Assembly (NCBI RefSeq): GCF_023227905.1
Contig: NZ_JALOCF010000013.1
Coordinates: 1-64,000 of the forward strand
Origin: Methylobacter sp.
GTDB taxonomy: Bacteria > Pseudomonadota > Gammaproteobacteria > Methylococcales > Methylomonadaceae
Direction of reading: 5' to 3'
Length of the DNA: 64,000 nucleotides
Position numbers and translations under genes: made by a program
The notes under the pieces: model-generated
Database searches by the model: none
What the model saw: the letters and a program-made list of their open reading frames with translations, nothing else
Told to the model about the DNA's origin: nothing
Part shown: positions 54,307-61,193 of the stretch, in pieces
Layout: every line of letters starts with the position of its first letter
How positions within the stretch are numbered: position 1 is the first letter of the stretch

Positions 54307-55086
54307 CTAATATCCTGGCGGCGCAGCTACCGGCGTATAAACAACGCCTGTACTACCGTATGCCTCGGTATACCAGGTAGACCCGCACTGATAATAATTC
54401 ACGCCACTGACAACAGCTGTGTTGGGACTGCATGGCAGACTCGCAGCCCCAGTGGGCGGCGCGCTGTAAACGACTGTCGTAGATGGTGCTGTCGTTGTCG
54501 TTGTTTCTGATGATTCGCCGGCAGCATAACCGCCGATCGCACCCAGCGCGGCTGCTCCGACCGCTACGGCAGCGACTTCGCCATCATCCCAGTTGTCATC
54601 ATCATAGTGATAATTGGACGGGTATGCTCCTTGCTGGTATTGCTGCGCGGTTTGTTGTCTCGTTTGCGCCCGATCCGTCGATCCTTGCTGGCGCGTGCTA
54701 GTCCGTGCTGTACTCCCTTCCTGGCGCTCCTCGACGTTTTGACTCGAGTATTGCTGCCGTTGGGTCTGATTCGCCGTCGAAGTCGACTGACGGCTCTGCT
54801 GGGTCGCCGCCCGGTTCGTCGAAGCGGTCTGCGCGGCCTGCGACCGGCTGGAAGCGCTGGATGCGGATGCCGCCGAACTTCCGGATCGTCCCGCGCCGGA
54901 TGAAAAACTGCCGCTTGCGGCGGCGCCACTCCGTGAAAATCCGCCACCTCCACCAGCGGCCCTTCCCCCTCCGCCACCACCCCCACCGCCGCCACGGCCA
55001 CGGGCGACGGCATCATCCATGGAGCCTGCGAGTAAAACGATTGCGGCCGTAATAGCCATCACTACAAAGTAAGGTTTGGTATTCAT
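54307..55086 (-). CDS. Gly/Ser/Gln-rich low-complexity secreted protein
   Basis: This 259-residue protein has a signal peptide (1-28) and then a poly-Gly run (ten consecutive Gly from about residue 33) followed by Ser/Ala, Thr/Gln/Arg low-complexity sequence (to about residue 155). An Asp-rich DDDNWDDG, a Gly/Ala helix and a C-terminal SPNTAVVSGVNYYQCGSTWY domain follow. The C-terminal CGSTWY pattern occurs in envelope proteins of similar build. It starts 4 bases before the stop of the DUF2092 gene, so the two are coupled. Confidence 0.75.
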   Translation of the reverse strand: MNTKPYFVVMAITAAIVLLAGSMDDAVARGRGGGGGGGGGGRAAGGGGGFSRSGAAASGSFSSGAGRSGSSAASASSASSRSQAAQTASTNRAATQQSRQSTSTANQTQRQQYSSQNVEERQEGSTARTSTRQQGSTDRAQTRQQTAQQYQQGAYPSNYHYDDDNWDDGEVAAVAVGAAALGAIGGYAAGESSETTTTTAPSTTVVYSAPPTGAASLPCSPNTAVVSGVNYYQCGSTWYTEAYGSTGVVYTPVAAPPGY

Positions 55087-55943
55087 TTTTGTCCTCCGGA
55101 TTGCTCTGGTTTTGTAGGTCCCTTGAGCGCTATTTGAGGCAACTGTGCGAGGAAGGCAATCTTCCGCGCCCCTTCGGGCGGGGTGAATGCGAACTGGTTA
55201 TCCTGAATTTCCGGCGCGAGGTTCCAATCGGAAAACTGGGCCCGGAACGACGGCTGGCCCAGCGCATTCTTGTAGGTCAACACTATGCGGAGCGGTAACG
55301 GTTGGACGCCTGCCGGAATCCAGACCTGATAATCGACCGTTTCGGTACGTCCCGCCAAGTGATGGACCGGCGTTCCGTGAATAACATCTTTCTCCACATA
55401 GTCGAGTGCCTGCGTCCGGCGTTCGAGTTCGGCCGGTAACCGGCTGAGCAAGAGCGCGGCGAGCGGTAGCCGCATGTGCAGGTCCTTCAGGAAATAGGTG
55501 ACTGCCTCGTCAATGCCGCCGGGTTTGGGCACCTGTGCATAGACGTTCTGTGTCGGGCTGAACGTGGTGATCTCCCTGCCGTCGTACATAACGAGATGCT
55601 TCTCGCCATCGCTATGTTCCACTTCGACGCGCAGCCCATTGGGCCGGCTGACGGTAATTTTCCGGCTCTCGCCGAATTCGATCTTCTGACCTGATTCCTG
55701 GAGCACTTCGTAACTGCTGCTAAGGTTCACGCTGAACCGCGGGCTCTTGGCCATAAACTCGGCCATGCTTGTGAGTATTTTTTTTGCGTCGCGCTCCGTT
55801 TCGGCCACCGCCACAGTCGACGAGGCAACGGCGGCGGCAGGTTGCGGCCGGACTGCCGCTTGTTCCCCTGCGCAGCCCACCATGATCAACGACGCTATTG
55901 CATACAGGACAGAGCGTTTTAAGCTCCAATTATATTTTTTCAT
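55083..55943 (-). CDS. DUF2092 lipoprotein
   Basis: This 286-residue protein has a lipobox signal (ASLIMVGC, Cys near 24) and a DUF2092 domain from about 55: AKKILTSMAEFMAKSPRFSV, SRPNGLRVEVEHSDGEKHL, TTFSPTQNVYAQV and the late FSDWNLAPEIQDNQFAFTPP. The fold is thought to be LolA/LolB-like, a lipid- or lipoprotein-binding sheet. It is the first gene of the eight-gene envelope run on the minus strand. A variant of the shared palindrome lies 218 bases upstream. Confidence 0.82.
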   Translation of the reverse strand: MKKYNWSLKRSVLYAIASLIMVGCAGEQAAVRPQPAAAVASSTVAVAETERDAKKILTSMAEFMAKSPRFSVNLSSSYEVLQESGQKIEFGESRKITVSRPNGLRVEVEHSDGEKHLVMYDGREITTFSPTQNVYAQVPKPGGIDEAVTYFLKDLHMRLPLAALLLSRLPAELERRTQALDYVEKDVIHGTPVHHLAGRTETVDYQVWIPAGVQPLPLRIVLTYKNALGQPSFRAQFSDWNLAPEIQDNQFAFTPPEGARKIAFLAQLPQIALKGPTKPEQSGGQK

Positions 55944-56160
55944 GGTTGTCGCTCCTCTTGATGAGCATCAAAAAAATCATCTGCCAAATGCACCGATTAT
56001 TAACGCAAAAACCGACAATACCCGATCCGTAGTCCTTCAATACCAGTTCCACCAATTTCGCCGACTTCTTGATACTTCTGTCGTGATGCCTTATAGCTTG
56101 CTTGGCTTAAGATCCCTTAATAATAGTAACCGGCAATCTACCAACATTGATAACTCGCGG

Positions 56161-56182
56161 ATATTGGACTTTAGGCCAAGTT
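56161..56182 (-). promoter_or_regulatory. Shared palindromic operator, site 5 (degenerate)
   Basis: ATATTGGAC-TTTA-GGCCAAGTT keeps the left arm and the GGCCAA core of the other sites but loses symmetry at the outer right bases. It lies 218 bases upstream of the DUF2092 gene. Confidence 0.4.
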
Positions 56183-56287
56183 AACTTGAAAAGACGGCAC
56201 AAAAATTCCAGATCAAATGCATCATACCCTTCGAAAAGATAGGACTTTATTGATCAGGTCCTTTAAAGATTGAACCCAAAGAGAAGT

Positions 56288-56338
56288 ATCAAACAAGATG
56301 CCCGTAAAGCCGGACGTAAGCTCAAACAAAACGATTGA
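56288..56338 (+). pseudogene. 3' remnant of a small basic secreted protein gene
   Basis: Seventeen codons including the stop read IKQDARKAGRKLKQND, identical to the C-terminus of the intact gene at 63382-63675. The rest of the gene is missing, so this is the left edge of the duplicated segment cutting into the gene. Confidence 0.85.
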
Positions 56339-56608
56339 TTCGGCATTATCGAATGCAGTCGCCTTTCAAAAGGTTCCTGGTCGTGGGTTTGGATGACTAC
56401 GCGTTGCGGACATTCCAAATTTCAGTAAGGGGCATTCTTGCGAACTGATTTTCATATGATCAACCCAAGATTGGCGGTCTAATCCTGGGTGAAGAGGCTC
56501 GAACATCTTAGCGTGCAATACGCTAGCGGATAAAACCGTATCGATGCTTACAAAAGGCACACACCTCCACAGCAGTTGTCCGATTACTAATAGTCCCTCT
56601 TGCCACAT
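56288..56608. repeat. Duplicated segment, copy A
   Basis: Nearly identical, in direct orientation, to 63625-63952. Copy A lacks about 33 bases present in B (after 56406) and holds about 24 extra bases (around 56472-56495). The minus strand of both keeps traces of a decayed gene (in A, HMKISSQECPLLKFGMSA). Confidence 0.9.
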
Positions 56609-56665
56609 TAGGCAGATCGGGAAATAGAAAATGGCGCAATTCGCTATTACGCCCTACACATTGCT

Positions 56666-57229
56666 TTATTGCACAGGCGATTCCAAAGTGTTTTTATCTC
56701 CGATAATAACTGTATTCTGCCAGGGTTTTGACCAGCTACGTAGATCTTGAAAGTATCGTATTGAAACAACGGTGGATTTGTCAGTGGTGCTAAAGATCGT
56801 GCGCTTACCACCACTTTGGGTGGTGTTGGTTTTAGCAGTCCATTCTTCTCCCAGACAATTTTGAATAGTTTTTGTAGCTTCTTGGTAGTTGCTAATAGCC
56901 TGGTTTTCATTACCGCCTGCTTCCCATTCGCAAACGTAATTCCAAAGCCCTCCGCCCCATTCCCATACCTGGCAGGTATCGGCATTAGGAAACGCCTTCT
57001 TCGCAGACCAAACATTGAGTTTTCTATGAGTAGAAAGACTTTGTTTGTAATGACTAAACTGGTTTGGATGGTCAGCAATTAAGCCTTTTAAATCCTCGCA
57101 AGTTTGGGCTTCGGAAAGTTTTTCCGGTTTTGCAGTTATTTCCGAACAAGCACTTATTAAGATACTAGTCGCGCAAACGGAAACAAGTAATATGCGATCT
57201 CGTATATTTGTGTGATTTATATATTTCAT
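56666..57229 (-). CDS. Lipoprotein of unknown function
   Basis: I do not recognise this 187-residue protein. A lipobox signal (TSILISAC) is followed by a Cys-containing globular part with TCEDLKGLIADHPNQFSHYKQ, WEWGGGLWNYVCEWEAGGNEN and a late SIRYFQDLRSWSKPW. At least four Cys in the mature part suggest disulfides. The frame extends to 57250, but the Met at 57229 has a GGGA ribosome site. Site 2 of the shared palindrome lies 114 bases upstream, though oriented toward the divergent gene. Confidence 0.68.
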   Translation of the reverse strand: MKYINHTNIRDRILLVSVCATSILISACSEITAKPEKLSEAQTCEDLKGLIADHPNQFSHYKQSLSTHRKLNVWSAKKAFPNADTCQVWEWGGGLWNYVCEWEAGGNENQAISNYQEATKTIQNCLGEEWTAKTNTTQSGGKRTIFSTTDKSTVVSIRYFQDLRSWSKPWQNTVIIGDKNTLESPVQ

Positions 57230-57342
57230 GATTTTTCCCGAACTTTGCAACTGTGTTTAATTTAAATTTTTTGTAAACCTGACTCAATAATCGGCTTCTA
57301 ATAATACACAGCGACAATTATCAACAAGTTTGCGAAATCTTG

Positions 57343-57366
57343 GCTATTGGACTAAAGGCCAATAGC
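57343..57366 (+). promoter_or_regulatory. Shared palindromic operator, site 2
   Basis: GCTATTGG-ACTAAAGG-CCAATAGC, exactly the reverse complement of site 1. CCGTAGGAT follows after five bases (57372-57380), as at site 1, so the promoter-like arrangement is conserved in spacing as well as sequence. It points toward the lipoprotein pair at 57581. Confidence 0.75.
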
Positions 57367-57580
57367 CAATACCGTAGGATGTAGTTAACCTAGAACCGGG
57401 TTTACTAAAGTTGATGGGGCCAAAGCCGCAAAAAAGGGTGTCTGTGGTAATGGGATTAATCGGGGAATACTTCGGTTGAGGTGCTTGAATTTCCTATTCA
57501 TCAATAGCTAAAGCTGTTGGACTCCTGTTTCTTTATATATTACAAAACGTATGTCAAATTACTTGATTGCCAAATTCAAT

Positions 57581-57904
57581 ATGCTTCGACCATTTTTAAT
57601 AATATCGCTGAGTGCATGGCTGACGGGCTGCGGTGTCATTCACCTCAATGCGCCCCCCGATCAGTCCGTCAAACTATTAACAATAGACGCACCGACAGAG
57701 GTTCGCGTGGAAAGACCTGTATGGTTTAAATGGTGGGGCCGCGAACCCATTGATCCGCCAGATACCGCAACTATTATTAGAGAAAATGAATTAAAAGAGG
57801 CGCGGTTATATATGACCAATACTTTTGTCGATGCGCTTTACAATGTATTTCCGGGAATGATTGGTTTTCCGCGCCGGACATTAATTGTAGAAGGAAACAA
57901 ATAA
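57581..57904 (+). CDS. Small lipoprotein, first of a tandem paralogous pair
   Basis: About 107 residues from the Met at 57581 (MLRPFLIISLSAWLTGC), which gives a textbook lipoprotein signal. The frame is open from 57551. Neither start has a clear ribosome site. The mature part ends IRENELKEARLYMTNTFVDAL and RRTLIVEGN, which aligns with IKENNLVEVRAQTKDTVMDAI and PQTVVVEGN in the next gene, so the two are paralogues. They are translationally coupled, and the Bor/Iss-like small lipoprotein type is a possible relative. Function is unknown. Confidence 0.7.
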   Translation: MLRPFLIISLSAWLTGCGVIHLNAPPDQSVKLLTIDAPTEVRVERPVWFKWWGREPIDPPDTATIIRENELKEARLYMTNTFVDALYNVFPGMIGFPRRTLIVEGNK

Positions 57905-58233
57905 TGAACAAATTGGCCGTTATTATATTAATCGTTTTGCCGCTGGCGGGGTGTTTTAATACCGAACTCATTGCACCCGATAATGCAGAAATTCAAGTTC
58001 TATCCAGCGGGAAGCCGGTGGCTTATCACAAGCAATATCGCAATTGGTATTTGTTATGGGGCGCATTTCCGCTTTATGTCACTCAGCCGGAAGAGCTCAT
58101 CAAAGAAAATAATTTAGTGGAAGTACGGGCGCAAACGAAAGATACCGTGATGGATGCCATTATTTCGTTTTTTTCAGCGCAAATTAGTTTATTGCCCCAA
58201 ACGGTCGTCGTTGAAGGCAATTATGCTAGATGA
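57904..58233 (+). CDS. Small lipoprotein, second of a tandem paralogous pair
   Basis: This 109-residue lipoprotein has a clear lipobox (VLPLAGC). The mature part has YHKQYRNWYLLWGAFPLYV and a C-terminal half aligned with the preceding gene, ending TVVVEGNYAR. It starts on the last base of the upstream stop (AATAATG context), giving tight coupling. Tandem duplication followed by divergence of the N-terminal half is the simplest origin. Confidence 0.72.
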   Translation: MNKLAVIILIVLPLAGCFNTELIAPDNAEIQVLSSGKPVAYHKQYRNWYLLWGAFPLYVTQPEELIKENNLVEVRAQTKDTVMDAIISFFSAQISLLPQTVVVEGNYAR

Positions 58234-58535
58234 TATCCAGAATCAGGATTTGCAAAGTTATAACTCGTAAGACGCAATCCGTTGGGCTGACGACTGCATG
58301 GATGCAGGAGCAATTGCCGGATGCAATGAAGCCCAAAAAACCGAAACCTTGAATGTTGAGCAACGATAAAACTGTTGCCCAATCTTATATCTCCATTTTA
58401 TCGAAACTCATCGATAAAATCCCCGGCTGATCACCGGGCGGAAGACGGAGAAGCCGAGCCCAACCTCAGCCAGAGAAAAATGTAACGAAAGGGTAATTTC
58501 ATTTATAAATCTTTTTTACACAAAGGAGAAACGAT
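58234..58535. other. Intergenic region before the SYLF gene
   Basis: About 300 bases with no credible gene and no shared palindrome. The SYLF gene has its own AAAGGAGAAA ribosome site at the right edge. Confidence 0.45.
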
Positions 58536-59093
58536 ATGAAAAGTATTATAAAAAGCACAATACTGGTAGTAAGCATGCTGTTAACAGGACAGGCGCTCGC
58601 AGCTTTTACGGCTTCGGATGCAACAAAACTGGAATCGGATGCATCAGCGGCTTTAGCACGGTTCAAGAGTCAGACCACTGGGGCAGAGGATTTGCTTAAT
58701 CACGCTAAGGGGATTCTCGTCTGCCCGGAGATCACTAAGGGCGGCTTCATTATAGGCGTTGAGGGCGGAAAATGCGTGATGCAGGTCGAGGGAAAGCCAG
58801 TTGAATATTATACCAACCGTGCCGGAAAGTTCGGCTTATTAGCCGGTATACAGTGGTATTCACTGATTCTGGTTTTCAACGACCAAGCGTCTCTTGACCT
58901 TTTCCGGACCGGTAAACGTGAATTTGAGATCGGTGCCGATGCTTCCGTGGCGGTGGCTAAGGTAGGAGCTAGCGGTTCACTGGATACCACCAATCTTAAA
59001 GGTCCTATTGTTGCATTCACCTTCGGTGAGAAGGGCCTGATGGGGGATTTATCGATAGAAGGGGCGACCTTCAAAAAACTTCTGGTTGAATAA
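58536..59093 (+). CDS. SYLF (YSC84-type) lipid-binding-domain protein
   Basis: This 185-residue secreted protein has a signal peptide (about 1-22) and one SYLF domain. AEDLLNHAKGILVCPEITKGGFIIGVEGGKCVM (shown broadly), then GIQWYSLILVFND and FEIGADASVAVAKVG, match the domain, which binds phosphoinositide-like or anionic lipids in known members. Bacterial members are abundant stress-induced envelope proteins. It has a strong ribosome site and is followed by a good hairpin at 59114-59151. Confidence 0.87.
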   Translation: MKSIIKSTILVVSMLLTGQALAAFTASDATKLESDASAALARFKSQTTGAEDLLNHAKGILVCPEITKGGFIIGVEGGKCVMQVEGKPVEYYTNRAGKFGLLAGIQWYSLILVFNDQASLDLFRTGKREFEIGADASVAVAKVGASGSLDTTNLKGPIVAFTFGEKGLMGDLSIEGATFKKLLVE

Positions 59094-59543
59094 GAACCCA
59101 TTAGCTATACAGGGCCTCTCACTAAACGGCAGGCAAAGTTTGGTGGGAGGCACTTTGATACTAACCAAGAATTCTTTTCTTAATCGCAATGGCATATTCT
59201 TCTAAAGCCTGCCCTTCTCGATGGAACCAGTTTAGCATCACAAATTTACATTCCAATAGCCTCGGTTTTTGAGCATCAGGGATGATCTTGCCTGGATTTC
59301 ACCGACCTCAACTAAGCGACTTTTTAACTTCAAAAGCTTCCGGGCAACAATAAATTCGCTCAAACTGAGCTTATTTGTTTAATGGCGGCTATCAGATTCG
59401 TTGCAGCCGCACAGGTACCATAGTTGACTGACAACTTTGGTTCGAATTCAGCCAGTCAATGTCAGACTCCAGTTTGACTACCTTTAAAGACATGATCGAG
59501 TCCAGCGTTTTGCATCTTAATTCAACGTCTTGAAATATCGATA
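59094..59543. other. Intergenic region between the SYLF and META-domain genes
   Basis: About 450 bases. After the hairpin, no intact gene is seen. On the minus strand, 59168-59244 reads as a short protein-like tail (MLNWFHREGQALEEYAIAIK) with no body before it, perhaps a gene fragment. Confidence 0.4.
59114..59151 (+). terminator. Hairpin after the SYLF gene
   Basis: A 14-bp stem with two G-T pairs (GCCTCTCACTAAAC / GTTTGGTGGGAGGC) and a 10-base loop lies 20 bases past the SYLF stop. No long T-tract follows. Confidence 0.6.
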
Positions 59544-60104
59544 ATGAATAAATCCTTCAAAACTCTCGCAACCATCCTTCCTCTTTTTGCTGTCTACCAT
59601 GCCAAGATAGAATCGGGCGAATTGGTTATTTTTGCAAACGAAAAACCATGCACCGATACGATGTCCGGCGAACACTTCGCTTACACCGTCGAGGTGCAGG
59701 CAAAGCCTGCTTCAGACACATCATTCCGGAATTTTACCGGATGCGGCGACTATATCCCCGATATGCGGTTGACCGATACTTGGGTGCTCGAACAGGTTGA
59801 AGGCGTACCGCTCAAACCGGCTTCATTCATGAAAGGACTTCCGAGGCTTGAATTATCGGCCAGAGAGCGGCGGTTAAACGGACATGACGGTTGCAACCGC
59901 ATCGGCGGCGCGTTCTCTACAAAAAGAAATACGATCATCTTCAAGCAATTGATGAGCACCAGAATGTTCTGCGCTACGCCTGACGGCACACCCGATATCG
60001 GCGCGCTACTCGCTGAAAAGACTTATGATTTCGAATTCGGCAACAACCGTCTCTATCTGAAAAAGGACAACAAAACCATACTGATCTTAAAACATGTCGA
60101 TTAA
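59544..60104 (+). CDS. META-domain protein with shortened N-terminal domain
   Basis: The 186-residue protein ends in a META/HslJ domain (about 75-185): DTWVLEQVEGVPL, LSARERRLNGHDGCNRIGGAF and STRMFCAT. Before it stands the end of a COG3650-like domain (EKPCTDTMSGEHFAYTVEV, then FTGCGDY), whose first half is missing compared with relatives. The N-terminus has no clean signal peptide. An internal deletion near the 5' end is likely, so the protein may not be exported. HslJ-type proteins are linked to heat or drug tolerance. Confidence 0.75.
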   Translation: MNKSFKTLATILPLFAVYHAKIESGELVIFANEKPCTDTMSGEHFAYTVEVQAKPASDTSFRNFTGCGDYIPDMRLTDTWVLEQVEGVPLKPASFMKGLPRLELSARERRLNGHDGCNRIGGAFSTKRNTIIFKQLMSTRMFCATPDGTPDIGALLAEKTYDFEFGNNRLYLKKDNKTILILKHVD

Positions 60105-60223
60105 CGATCATTCGCGCTCAACCGCCAAGACAGAGCATGAATTTTGAGGCCTTTTTGAGATGCTTTTCGCTGCTAAAGAGACTATATTCCGCATGAGTCC
60201 AGAATAAATTGAGGATATAACCT

Positions 60224-60613
60224 ATGACACTAAAACATCTAGTCCCTCTCTTATTATTCGCTTCATTTGTTACTGGAGCGGCCAAAGCCAACGTTACCGA
60301 TGAGGATTTCGTAGCCAAGAAAACACAAAACATACTCAATCTCTGTACCGCTTCGCCGCAAGACCCCCGTTATCGAGAGGCAATCCATTTTTGCCATGGC
60401 TATATGGTCGGAGCCTATCATTATTATCAAGCCCAGACTGCCAATAAACCGGAATTGAAGTTGTTCTGTCCTCCGGAGCCCAAACCCACGCGCAACGACA
60501 CAATTGCCATGTTTATTTCATGGGCCAAGCAACATCCTCAATACATGCAGGAAGCACCAGTCGAAACGGAATTCAGGTTTTTAACCGAAAAATGGCCATG
60601 TATAAATAAATAA
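60224..60613 (+). CDS. Rap1a/Tai-family secreted protein
   Basis: This 129-residue secreted protein has a signal peptide (about 1-23, ending AKA) and a Rap1a/Tai-type domain: NLCTASPQDPRYREAIHFCHGYMVGAYHYY (shown broadly), then LKLFCPP and the C-terminal FLTEKWPC. Rap1a proteins are immunity proteins against type VI effectors in some bacteria, but no effector gene is nearby, and many members are lone housekeeping-like proteins. It is co-directional with the next small lipoprotein, 13 bases away. Confidence 0.82.
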   Translation: MTLKHLVPLLLFASFVTGAAKANVTDEDFVAKKTQNILNLCTASPQDPRYREAIHFCHGYMVGAYHYYQAQTANKPELKLFCPPEPKPTRNDTIAMFISWAKQHPQYMQEAPVETEFRFLTEKWPCINK

Positions 60614-60626
60614 CAGGGGATATAAC

Positions 60627-60896
60627 ATGAAAAGATTCTCGATTTCAGTCATAGCGATATTAGCCATTACAAGTTTAGCCGGTTGCGCTGGCATGTCGGA
60701 TACTCAGCAACGCACGGTAACCGGAGGTATGGGAGGCGCTGCAACCGGAGCGGTAATTGGTGCGATCGCAGGAAATGCCGGCATGGGGGCCGCAATCGGC
60801 GCAGCCGCAGGCACCGCGGGCGGGTATTTATACGGCAAACACAAAGAATCCGAACAGCGGGCCTACGAACAAGGGCGAAGAGATGCCTATCGATAG
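60627..60896 (+). CDS. Glycine-zipper lipoprotein
   Basis: This 89-residue lipoprotein has the lipobox TSLAGC and a glycine-zipper helix (GGMGGAATGAVIGAIAGNAG and GMGAAIGAAAGTAGGYLYGK), with a charged C-terminal tail rich in Glu, Gln and Arg. Such proteins resemble the Gly-zipper part of OmpA-type and SlyB-like envelope proteins. An AGGGGA ribosome site precedes the start. It probably shares a transcript with the Rap1a-like gene. Confidence 0.82.
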   Translation: MKRFSISVIAILAITSLAGCAGMSDTQQRTVTGGMGGAATGAVIGAIAGNAGMGAAIGAAAGTAGGYLYGKHKESEQRAYEQGRRDAYR

Positions 60897-61050
60897 CCGT
60901 GTTAAACAACAAATACAGTGTTCGTCCCGGAGTGTGGGTCCATGGTGTCTACCTGAAAGTTAAGTAGACACGCTCCTGCACACACTAATAACCGGCTCAA
61001 CACAAGTTTATCGGCCCCCCTACAGAACTTCAGCAACAGTTAAAGCCGAA

Positions 61051-61135
61051 TCAGTCGTTTATTTTGACGTCCGGTGCGGATTTGCGGGCTTTTTGTTTGA
61101 CATTCCGCTTTGCTTTCCGATCCCCCGAAGCGCAA
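61051..61135 (-). pseudogene. Remnant of a small basic secreted protein gene, copy 3
   Basis: On the minus strand this reads ECCASGDRKAKRNVKQKARK and ends SAPDVKIND then stop. It aligns with the C-terminal half of the intact paralogues (KCRQEKRGIKQDARKAGR ending QND). The signal peptide and N-terminal half are absent, so it is a decayed fragment, positioned just beyond the stop of the patatin gene. Confidence 0.7.
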
Positions 61136-61193
61136 CATTCGGCCGAAATGGGCGAGAAAGACCATTGAAATTCCTAGAAGCGTCGACAAAGGA

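Larger units (their letters stand above)
55944..56665. other. Intergenic region carrying a palindrome and a duplicated segment
   Basis: No intact gene. From left to right it contains the DUF2092 promoter side, a palindrome variant (56161-56182), the 3' remnant of a small secreted protein gene (56288-56338) and the rest of a roughly 320-base segment repeated at 63625-63952. Confidence 0.55.

Noticed and set aside
54720..54990. Repetitive coding DNA examined as a possible CRISPR or tandem-repeat array
   Set aside because: The repetition comes from Gly, Ser and Gln codons of one reading frame; there are no evenly spaced identical repeats with unique spacers.
60224..60613. Rap1a-like protein read as part of a type VI effector-immunity pair
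   Set aside because: No effector, Hcp, VgrG or adaptor gene lies near it; the family also includes lone secreted proteins.
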